Below are positions 21,199 through 30,201 of a stretch of DNA of 64,000 nt, in pieces; positions within the stretch are counted from its first letter, which is position 1, and every line of letters starts with the position of its first letter. The stretch comes from Pollenia angustigena (taxonomy: Eukaryota; Arthropoda; Insecta; Diptera; Polleniidae), in the NCBI GenBank assembly GCA_930367215.1, contig OV884056.1, forward strand, positions 126,044,053 through 126,108,052, given 5' to 3'. Both the position numbers and the translations under genes were made by a program. The notes below the pieces were generated by a model, which had not been told where the DNA came from, searched no databases, and worked only from the letters and a program-made list of their open reading frames with translations.

Positions 21199-21659
21199 TA
21201 ATAAATAAAAAATTATTATATAGTAAATACTTGCCATTTTTATTAAGTTTCCTTTAAAGTGGTAATTAGGATAATGATGTGAAATATACTTCCTAAGTCT
21301 TTTTATATTAATGGCAAACTTTCAAATTGCGTTAATCTCTATACTTACATGTGCTGCATATTCTAAATATATTACACATTACTCTCTTATTTTAAAATAC
21401 TCAAACAATTTTATTTATACATATTTTTTAAATTTCTCTTCATTGAAGAAAATATAAGGTGATCAACTTAATATTACTCTCTTTTTTATTGAAAAATACT
21501 CAAACAAAAAATTCTTTATTTTGTTTATATTCAAAATTCCTCCTTATGGAAAATACATCGGGAACAAAAACAGGTAGAATTTTTGCTGCTTTAAATGAAA
21601 AAAAGCAAAATGCTCCCTCTGTGGTATATGGGGAAAAAACGAATGGGGAGGCAGCATTT
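21199..21659. repeat. outer part of the right Polinton arm
   Basis: This is the reverse complement of left-arm sequence from about 8150 out to about 7610, including the frame MINLILLSFLLKNTQTKN on the same relative strand as in the left arm. Similarity ends abruptly at gcattt (21,659), inside the first left subrepeat, so the outermost bases are lost on this side. Confidence 0.85.
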
Positions 21660-21774
21660 CCCTACTACTCTCCGGTGAAGACTGTTCTGTAATTCATTAC
21701 TTTTTCTACCTGTTTGTTCTGCACTGGTCATGAGTTCTTTCTTTTTGTACCTGTTCTGTTTTCACAACTCCCAG

Positions 21775-22256
21775 GACCAGTCTGTTGGACCAATTTACAC
21801 AAATTTCACGCAGGGTGGTTTCAAAACCGCCGGCCTGGTAAGGCTGTCTGTTGTTTAATATACCACTACTTTTCGCGCATTACGAGGTGGTTATGGTCGT
21901 CATTATCGACCTACTGTGCAAGGAATTGGCAAGATTCCTAAGAAATTTGATGATAATAGAAGCGTCAGGCCAGTGCATCCTTGCGATGTGCGCACAGCCG
22001 AAAATATCGGGTCGGCTTTAAACATCTCGAGCTATATGTTGTTGTCTTATTCCTTTTTAGGTGATTTACAACATAAATAACTTCTGCAATATCTGGGCAT
22101 TCAATGGAGATATCATGCCTTATTTCGTAGGAAACGCAGGTGCGTATGTTTTGGTAGTGAGAAGTTTTAAAGGATGTTGAAATAATGCTGTTTCCATACT
22201 TCTAGTTGGTCTTTCACAGATGTTGTGAGCTTCGGCGTTGGTCTCAATTACTACTG
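21775..22256 (+). other. possible unrecognised gene fragment in three exons
   Basis: A pyrimidine-rich acceptor (ttttcacaactcccag) precedes 21775-21837, which reads DQSVGPIYTNFTQGGFKTAG-L and ends at a GTAAGG donor. A second acceptor (tcctttttag) precedes 22061-22139, reading VIYNINNFCNIWAFNGDIMP-YFVGNA with a GTGCGT donor. A third (tctttcacag) precedes 22220-22256, reading VVSFGVGLNYY and a stop. All three join in phase. Between the first two, RGGYGRHYRPTVQGIGKIPK is also open but does not fit the splice phases. I recognise no family, so this is weak. Confidence 0.25.
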
Positions 22257-22948
22257 AATCATTCATTTCAGTAGAATAAATGCCGGTTTTTTTTTAATAT
22301 TTACTCTATTTTTTAAATGAATGATTAAAATTTGCCGAAAATAAGCTTTAATATTTTTTATACGGCATAAATTGGGCTGAATATTATGCCTTTCAAGTCG
22401 ACATAGTTGTTAATGACTATAATATCTAAAATTCTGCTACAGATTACATTCCTACAGTGACACTCACCCAATTAGAAAAGCGATAAACACCTACATATGT
22501 GATGACGATATTTTTTGTCTGATACTGGCATTCAATAAAGTATTGGGACAAGATTTAATTAATTATGGTTAGTTCATAATTAAATAATTAGATTTAAAAA
22601 ATAAAAATGAGAAAAAAAGGATTTGGTTTCAAACAAACTGTTTAGTCCTCTTAGCCCCGTTTTCACAACTTACCGATAGCTAAAAGTAGACTTTAACCGG
22701 CCTTATAAAAAGTGTTCCATTGTTAAAACCTTACTTTAACCTAAAGTTTACGATAAAAAAAATTAAGGCAAGTTGTGAAAACGGGCCTTAAAAGTTTTAA
22801 TATATTTGAAGGATGTCTATGATTTTCGTTTAAACTTCATTAAGATAAAAAGAATTTATGTCAAGTAGTTTTTACATTTTTATTTAAGTTTTATTCTTTA
22901 TTAAAAACTCCGTAAATTTAATATTTTTTAAAGATAATTTAACAAAAA
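22257..22948. other. spacer, nothing recognised
   Basis: AT-rich sequence with a short inverted pair: cgttttcacaacttaccgat near 22,658 and ttaaggcaagttgtgaaaac near 22,763. It may be a small MITE, but I cannot define its borders. No coding region seen. Confidence 0.4.
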
Positions 22949-23687
22949 TTAAGTTTCATAAAAATATTTCTGGATCCACCCTGGGAGTACAAATGATGCC
23001 GAGTGTATCGAACTTGTATAATATTTAATTTTCATTTGATCAATTTCAACGGACGAAAAAGTATGTAATGGAGTTTTTAAACAATGAGATTCATCCAAGC
23101 ACCCAATAATAAATCCAATATGCCCACATGGATAAGAAGGCATTGAAGTTATGGCATAAGACACATTTGGAAAGTGTAAACGGCAATTATTGATGGTTTT
23201 CTTTACGTATGTAGAATTTAACCAAAAACTTCCACCTTGTGAGCATATAATTCCACCATCCCTTAATGCATCTTTCATAAGTTTAAAGTAACATTCATTA
23301 AATAAACTCACAGCAGGTCCAATTGGGTCTGAACTGTCGGTTATTATAACATCGAATTCTTTTTGGTGATTTTGCATGTATTTAAATCCATCGCCAATTG
23401 TCAACGAAAGCTTTGGACTATTAAAGCCACTGGACATATTTGGTAAAAATTCCTTTGACAATTCAACTACACGTGCATCTATTTCAATTTGATGTACTTC
23501 TTCTACAAGGTGATGTTTCACAACTTCACGCGCAACACCACCATCGCCACCTCCTACAATTAACACCTTTCTCGGATTAGGATGAGAACATAGTGGTAAA
23601 AATGATATCATTTCTTGATATGAAAACTCATCTTTAGAAGTGCATTGAATAATTCCATCTAATAAAAGACAAGTTCCATAAGATTCC
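22949..23687 (-). CDS. spermidine synthase-like protein, C-terminal exon
   Basis: The enzyme family transfers an aminopropyl group from decarboxylated S-adenosylmethionine to putrescine in the cytosol. The 246 residues show SYGTCLLLDGIIQCTSKDEF, SYQEMISFLPL, HPNPRKVLIVGGGDGGVARE with the nucleotide-binding GGGDGG, QIEID, IGDGFKYM, DVIITDSSDPIGPA with the catalytic Asp, and a YYTSSIHSASFVLPGW C-terminus. The exon begins after an attttttag acceptor, with one base of a split codon. The N-terminal 40-50 residues must lie in an upstream exon that I do not find in the window. Usually conserved residues differ: SQGGSFWL where Glu follows QG, and YPCGHIGF where Gln is usual. It may be a divergent paralogue. 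Confidence 0.85.
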
Positions 23688-23791
23688 CTAAAAAATAATA
23701 AACAGAAATTGTATCAAATAGAAATAGAGAATTTTTAAGATATGCATGTATTTTATTACTTCTAAAAATATTTTTATGTACATATGTACAT

Positions 23792-24240
23792 TAGGGGTAT
23801 AACCAATTTTTTGGCATAGTACCATGAGGTCAACCATGTCCTAGTAACCACGAAAATCATAATCTTTTGTAATTTTTCTCAAAAAAGTTCACGCACCAAT
23901 TGGTTTTTCTAAACCAATGCAATATTGAATATTCATAATTTTATACGGTGTTTTTTATTCTTTTTTAATTTTTTTTTTTTGTTAAAAAAGGTAAAAGATA
24001 CGTTTTAGTTTGTCGAAAAATCTCTTTCCGTCTTTAAATATTAATTAAATTTCATACTTGAGCTATTTTTTGTTTTAAATAAACATATTATTAATTTTTC
24101 TTAATCAAAAAGAAAATTAAATATTTTCAAAACTCCAACGCGGTTGGTGCGTGAACTTTTTTGACGTTAGCGAAAAAATAAATATACGTTCCCTTATAGT
24201 TGTTTATGCTCTAAAAAATTGTTAAAAAGTTATTTCCCTA
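23792..24240. mobile_element. 449-bp hAT-type MITE
   Basis: Its ends are taggggtataac and, inverted, tagggaaataac. The 8-base duplication atgtacat lies at 23784-23791 and 24241-24248. Eight-base TSDs and TAGGG ends fit the hAT superfamily. It is related to the element at 28954-29389 (similar ends, shared interior such as the gttcacgcaccaa and gtttccgcaccg blocks). It lies upstream of the spermidine synthase-like exon, probably in its intron. Confidence 0.85.
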
Positions 24241-24248
24241 ATGTACAT

Positions 24249-25049
24249 GTGTTGCAAAATGAAACTTTTAATTGTACTAACTTTCATGAAAAACTCTACT
24301 TTTTTCAGTAATTTTTTATATTATCGTTTTCAACAAAAATAAAAAAATGCATGTCTACACACAAACACCTTTAAAACGATATATGTTTCATTAAAACCTG
24401 TGGACAATAATATATTTCAAAATCAACTTCAAAAAAATGTTTCACGTTTTTATATATAAGATAATAACCTGGTGCGTTTACTACCTTTTAGTGTTACTGA
24501 TTTTCTTTGTATTTGTATGGTGGGATGTTGGGTATTGATAACCAAGATGCTTGTGCTAAATTTTAAAGCTTTGGCTCTTGCCTTTTTCCAGATATACAAA
24601 AAATTAAATATCTACATAATAACAACAAGGGATTTATGGGTAAAATTAAAGGCAGTGGTAGTTTTTTACTCATATCTCAGCTATATTTCATTCTTTCGGT
24701 CGTGATTGTTGTAAACAGACGTGTTTCTTAACTCGGCATACGATACGAAAATGCAGTAAATTTTTTTTTTGGAATTCTTGTGATTCTGTATTAAAAAATT
24801 TTAAAGATCTAACTACAGATTCGAGATAGCTAGCTGTTTATGTCAGTTTGTTGATGCTTTTAAATTCGATTTTAATGAAAATTTAAATAACTCAACCACT
24901 TTCTGTCCGACTTTCATTTCCAATACGTCATTAGGTTTTTATCACCGCTTGGGATTTTTGCCAAAAAGTAACGCTTAAGTGATCATTAAAAACCCATTTT
25001 ACAACTACCAAAAGCATATCATTGTGCAGGAAACACTTTTATTAACCTT
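24249..25049. other. presumed intronic or intergenic sequence
   Basis: AT-rich sequence with no supported gene. It lies upstream of the minus-strand spermidine synthase-like exon. I searched it for the missing N-terminal exon (expected to encode a W-P-G-Q type motif) and did not find one. Confidence 0.4.
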
Positions 25050-25651
25050 CCCAGCAAGAACTTGGTAATGACATGCCATTACTGAACAACTTACTTTTCA
25101 ATGACTACTACATACCATCTGCATTACATAGAAGTAGTTTGGTAATGACTTATTTAACTCCCTATTTGTAAGCGAGGGTGGTAAGTAGTTGCCTACAATA
25201 ATTTAATCTCATATTTACGCTCTTAATTGAGTAAAACAACGTTTTTTTATACAAAAACTACACTGCCCCGGTAGACTAGCTGGTAGTGAGCTAGTCTATC
25301 AGCACCGAGGTTGCGCGATCGAATCCCACCAGAGACAAAATAAAAAATAAAACAAAGTAGAATAAAATAAGAAAAAATAGAAAAAAAAATAAAGTAAAAT
25401 AAAATAAGAAAAAATAGAAAAAAAAGTAACAAAAAAAAAATTTTTTTAAAGTCATTCAATGTTAGTTGTAATTTTGGTGACATCGGAGTAATAACTTTTT
25501 AACTCCCTATTTGTAAGCGAGGGAGGTAAGTACTTGCCTCCAATGACATCACCGTGTTAAAATAATGAGTTAAAATGCCAATGTATAAGTAGTGAAGAGT
25601 CGTTATATTAGCTTTTTAACTCATTACTTTGCAATGTAAGTTTTTGCTGGG
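25050..25651. mobile_element. 602-bp element with CCCAGCA terminal inverted repeats
   Basis: The left end cccagcaagaactt and the inverted right end cccagcaaaaactt match at 13 of 14 bases. Inside are two direct copies of a block of about 45 bases, aactccctatttgtaagcga onward, at 25154-25199 and 25500-25545, with a SINE-like insertion between them. No coding sequence and no clear TSD. The superfamily is unassigned. Confidence 0.65.
25264..25445 (+). mobile_element. tRNA-derived SINE-like insertion
   Basis: A box-A-like sequence, tagactagctgg (25272-25283), and a perfect box B, gatcgaatc (25317-25325), have tRNA-like spacing. An A-rich tail with aaaataaaa-type repeats follows, to about 25,445. 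The body cannot fold as a complete functional tRNA, so a SINE or tRNA-like relic is the better reading. Polymerase III would be the expected transcriber. Confidence 0.6.
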
Positions 25652-26197
25652 TTTATATCACCCTTGTGTAAAAACCACAAAAAAGGAATCATTTTTATAC
25701 GATAAACAAAGAAATTGTTGAGGTACACTAAAGAAACTTGTTGACTTTGTTAGCAATATTAAATAAGTTTGTACTGAAAACACATTTTTTGATTTAAAAA
25801 TATTTTGTAGTAACGAAATATTTTCAAACGAACTATGACGCCACAGCAAAGTAGACGGGCATTGCATATGTGCAAAAAACCATACACATGGGTAACTAAC
25901 GAAGTTTTTTTAAGGGTGATTTGAGGGTTAATATATTTAGCTACTATTTAATTACACCTTCCTGACCAACACTTTTTAGAGGACATTCCAAAAAAAATTG
26001 TGGGAAAATGTAAGTCTAGTTGTATGATAACAAAAATAATATTGTAGAGTGCACATAAATGCATTTGATCATGATTGCAACACATGATCAAACATATTTG
26101 TGTGTGAAGGCGCTCGTGTTCTATAAACTACACATAAATATCCAATTTTATTCAATATTAAGAATGAAGGAAAGTAACTGTAGAGGAAAGGTTAAGG
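25652..26197. other. spacer, nothing recognised
   Basis: No gene, RNA or element that I can support. Confidence 0.4.
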
Positions 26198-27466
26198 TGC
26201 TATCAGACGGGATGTATTTTTCATATGTACTATCACTTTTCTTACCCATATGTAATTCCGTATGTATGTCAAAATTTCAATTTTACATACGATTCATAAT
26301 TTTTGCTATCACACCTGCTTATGTTTTTCTTATGACATAACCTATAAATGGAAACAAAAGCTGACTTTTGTTTACGTTTCAAAACAAACCAGCTGTTTTG
26401 TTTATGTTTGCCACAGGAAAATAGAGCGTGTTCTAATCGAAAAAGTTACATATGTATTTCCACATGTATTTTACACATGCAAAGTTTCATATGTATCACA
26501 CGATGTGTACAACTTTTACAGATGGAAAATTTGACAGTACATATCGCTCATTTGCTGCAAAACCGGCATAACTCAAAAAATTTAATTTTGGAGTTAGAGA
26601 TGCAGACCAGAGAATTGCAAAATCAACAATTTCTGTTGATTATTCATACCCTAAAATTTACATTTATTCTAAGCTTGCTTATTGAAAGTGCTTTATTTGC
26701 ATTTTTGTTGCTCACGCAATATAACACAACTGAGTAAATTCAAAAGAGCACATTCTCTATACTTTTGTTTACATTAACAACAACAACAATAAACAACGAT
26801 GAGACGCTTTCTCAAAATTAACAACAATAACAAAAATACATTGTACCTACTACTACTACTACTGTACTTTTTGTTTCTATGGAAATTGTGTGTACCTACA
26901 TAAGTATGTGTGTTTAGTTTCATTTCAATTTTTTTTTTTTCTTGTACCACATAGTTAATGCTGAATAAATACATGAGTAATGATTGTTTGATTTCTGGCT
27001 TTTTCGTTTGTATTTTTTGTTTCTTTACCAAACAATCATTTGCGCTCAGAACACCTAGAATCTTTATAAAAAAAAACGAAGGTAACGATTGTATAAATAA
27101 CAAAGCACGATGTGCGTTATTTGAATGACTGCAAACCAGCAGCGAATATTTGCGGTTGCGCGAGTTTGACTGTGTGACCGTAAGCGTGTGTATTTGTTGT
27201 CGTTAATTAAATGCGATTTTTTTTCAATTGCAAAAAGCTATTCTCTGATGCAGACTTGTTCGCTTTGTGTTTCTTTATATTGTGTATTAAATTCATCTCT
27301 ATATCTTTTATAATTTCCTTGTTTGAAGAGAATGTGTCTTCTTTTTTTCTAAGTAGTTAGAGCAACTCAAAATCTTTAAATGCGTTTATCTCGAAATGGA
27401 TTTTTTTGAGTTATGCCGGTCTTGCAGCAAATGAGCGATATGTAAAATACATCCCGTCTGATAGCA
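26198..27466. mobile_element. 1.27-kb inverted-repeat element with a nested insertion
   Basis: The left outer end tgctatcagacgggatgtat (26198) and the left inner part atatcgctcatttgctgcaa (26541) together match, inverted, one continuous right end at 27405-27466. About 310 bases at 26227-26540 therefore interrupt the left terminal repeat. The interruption is flanked by catat on both sides and has weak TACTRTCA ends of its own. No transposase is recognisable in the middle, and the superfamily is unknown. Open frames across it change with the inserted sequence and are not supported. Confidence 0.75.
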
Positions 27467-28733
27467 TCTTTAGAATAGCGGACAGAACCCTGAGAAAAAA
27501 TAGAGATAAATCTGAAAGCAACATTTGGAGATTTGTTAGAGAAATAGAGTATAGAAAAGGAGACAGTGGTGATTATTTATTGAATCTTCACATATTCATA
27601 ATGAAATAACACTGCGCAAGAAATTTACACTTTTTTTTTGAGGCAAGCTGGGGCACCTGGCGTTTTAACCTAATTCGGGTACGCTGAATCCAGTGGTGTT
27701 AGCCGTTTTTTTATGGTTGGCTTATCCATTCAAATCAAATCTAATCAAAAGTTGCTTACAGATTTTAATATTTTATGGCTTCTTTTGTTTGCAGCTTCAT
27801 TTAATATATGACTGCATAAAAGAAGCGTAGCTGCATTTTCCAATTTAAAAAAAAAAAAAAAAAAATTCGAAAAAAAATTATGGTTTTACTTTTCTTAAAG
27901 GAAATTTTATTGCGGAATTTCGTTTTTGAGTCCATTTACGAAATAACGGTATATCTCGAAAACCAGAGCTAACCTAAAAAATGGTTAGCACAATCGGCTT
28001 GCGTGTTTTTCAACTTGCACTGTGTAATTAATCAAATCTTATCCTAATACTTTTTTTATGTCCTGCCAGTGCCAGACAAAAATTTTCCTCATCGCGGGTT
28101 CCGTTCACATATGTATAAAGGTGTTTATCGCTTAACTATATTGATAAATGCTGCAGTGTCTCTTCTCCTTAAGCGAGTGTCGCCGCTATTATTTAAAATA
28201 TTTCGAACTAGTGGGTTCGTATGCAATTCGGGCCTTTTTAAGTATTTTACTGCATATTTCGTAATCATAGTTTTAACTAATGGAACATTGAGATACTTGT
28301 GAGTATTTGAGTTTTTAACATACCAAGGGGTTGCTGCGATTATTCGATTGGCTTTAAGATGGAGTTTTGAAGTAGAAGTTTGCAGGCGAGACTAAGGACA
28401 GAGTTTTTTCCAATAAGCCAATGAATTTGGATGGCTTTTAGTTTCATTTGAGATATTTTATTTTTATAGGGTGCATGATTCCCGACGCAATGTTAATGTT
28501 ATTTTTGCTAATTGACCTATATCCTCCAATGTTTTAACCATATTTCTAGTTGAAATATTATTATTATTTATTATTATTTATTAATAGATTAAATAAATTG
28601 TATTTACATATTTACAAAAAATTCATTTAAGATATGTATCTATATTGGGCTGAACGTTTTCATTGTAAGCCCGATTGGCATTATAATATTGTATTTATAT
28701 AATTCATTTGTATTTACAGGCTTATATTTATAT
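27467..28733. other. spacer, nothing recognised
   Basis: It contains an A20 tract near 27,847 and a small hairpin, gctaacc-taaaaaat-ggttagc, near 27,970. There is no supported coding region. ATT/TTA-rich simple sequence lies at 28,557-28,600. Confidence 0.4.
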
Positions 28734-28953
28734 TTAAAAATCAAATTCATTTGTTAGCAGTTTTCTATATTTTAAACATACTTGGATGTATTTGTATAAA
28801 GCAACATAATTTTGACCATTCAAAATATTAAGTACTTCGCTTATATTAAGTTGTATTTTTCCAAAGAAATTTCTCCTATATACATTAAAAATTGGACAAA
28901 CTCCAACAAAGTGCAAAGTATTCTCAGGTTCATCAAGGTTGCATATTGTACAT

Positions 28954-29389
28954 TAGGGTGATAACTTTTTTTTGAGTCCAAAATACCACTACAGCACCAT
29001 GTGGGAAATTTTGTTCTGATAATAAAAAACTGGTTTTTAAGCTGATTCGGTGAAAAAAGTTTCCGCACCGTAAGCAATTCCTAAAACTCCATATTTTGTG
29101 TGAATTTTATTTTTGGAAATTGAAAACCCATTTGATTTTGCATTAGACTTATGAAAAATGGTTTAGTGTTGAAGACTATATAAGAATTTAAACAAAAACG
29201 AACTTATTTAAGACAAGAGTAACTGATTTAATGATGAAAATAAAAAAATAAAAACAAAACTTCAACGCTTTCGCTTTTTTCACGAAAGAGGAAAGGTGAC
29301 ACCATATTTTTTTATATTTTTTTATGCCCCACACGGCTATGAGGTGGTATTTTTGATATTTGCAAAAATTGCAAAAAGTTATATCCCTA
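28954..29389. mobile_element. 436-bp hAT-type MITE, inserted in a LINE
   Basis: Ends are tagggtgataacttttt and, inverted, tagggatataacttttt. The 8-base duplication ttgtacat lies at 28946-28953 and 29390-29397. It splits the LINE frame between IFNVYRR-side sequence and the upstream part. It belongs to the same family as 23792-24240. Confidence 0.88.
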
Positions 29390-29911
29390 TTGTACATGTG
29401 TTAGCAGTGTTATTACGGAAGCTTCTGGCATTTAAATTGAGCAATCCACCTCTTGCTTTAATTATCAAACTAATGATAAAGGGCGATAAATTTGCCGTGA
29501 GTGCTGGCGCGACATCAAAACTTAGTTGCGAGTATACATAGATCGTGATGCTGGGAGTTGACTGCATTTGTTAAGTTATCTTCACGTTCTTTAGTTTGCA
29601 GTAATTTTAAAATTGGTTTCCAATACGAACATAAAGGTCTGTTAGAATTAGCTGGGGTAAATTGTAGATTTTGACAGAGATTTAACCATTCTCTTGCCCA
29701 ACACACATTTCGAGATATAATACACTCTGCTAAAATAAGTGGAAGTCGTCGTTGACTTAAATTTAAAACTTTATTTATATAATCAAAGTGCAGTTTTAAC
29801 GTCGAAATATAAAGTGAGTCAAGGTTAGTTTCCAAATGTAGCATGTAATTGGGTGTTGTGGGGGGAAGGTACAACATTTTTTTTAATAAAAAATTGAAAC
29901 AGCTTCTCAAC

Positions 29912-30176
29912 TGTAACGTAACATTTTAAGAAATGTTAACGTTTACTAAACATAACATTATTAGTTATGTTAACGTTTACTAATGTTAACATTATAACAA
30001 ATGTCATTAAGACAAATATGTGATAAATAATAATAAGTAAAGAATAACTGTAATTGTTCTTTACTTTGTACTAAAAACATATTTATCTCTTTCTTATGTA
30101 TAAATTAGTATTTAAGAATATATTGTAAAAGTACTGGAGTTAGTTAATAAAGAGACATTGAATTATTAACATCACA
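29912..30176 (+). repeat. 5' LTR of the young Ty3/gypsy element
   Basis: It starts TGTAACG and ends ATCACA. Two copies of an atgttaacgtttacta block lie near the start and aataaagag lies near the end. The 265-bp length equals the 3' LTR. Confidence 0.95.
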
Positions 30177-30194
30177 TGGCGCAGCCGATGGCAG
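30177..30194 (+). other. primer-binding site candidate
   Basis: tggcgcagccgatggcag starts directly after the 5' LTR, the normal place for tRNA priming of minus-strand synthesis. The TGGCGCA start is common in gypsy elements. I did not match it to a particular tRNA. Confidence 0.6.
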
Positions 30195-30201
30195 TTAACA
30201 A

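Larger units (their letters stand above)
7557..21659. mobile_element. reduced Polinton/Maverick with long inverted arms and nested insertions
   Basis: Inverted arms (left 7557-9240; right 11405-12190 plus 19637-19685 plus 21199-21659 once insertions are removed) flank about 2.2 kb holding an adenain-like protease and part of a double-jelly-roll capsid protein. This gene pair is diagnostic of Polintons. DNA polymerase B, retroviral-type integrase, packaging ATPase and minor capsid are not visible, so the copy is heavily deleted and could only move in trans. The outer right end stops inside what would be the first left subrepeat, so the true termini and TSD are not resolved. The arms have taken at least three later insertions. 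Confidence 0.8.

Noticed and set aside
25262..25335. functional tRNA gene
   Set aside because: Box A is imperfect, the acceptor ends do not pair, and an A-rich tail follows. A SINE fits better.
26059..26737. three overlapping frames of 90-129 codons
   Set aside because: They cross transposon and nested insertion borders and show no domain or codon pattern. Likely chance.
26774..27103. 109-codon minus-strand frame
   Set aside because: Low-complexity CAA/TAC repeats and T-tracts translate to Ser, Leu and Cys runs. No homology recognised.
27406..27609. 67-codon frame
   Set aside because: Its first third is the inverted end of the transposon at 26198-27466, and the rest has no domain.
28069..28302. 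77-codon frame starting MPDKNFPHRGF
   Set aside because: Single open stretch with no domain, splice context or homologue that I recognise.
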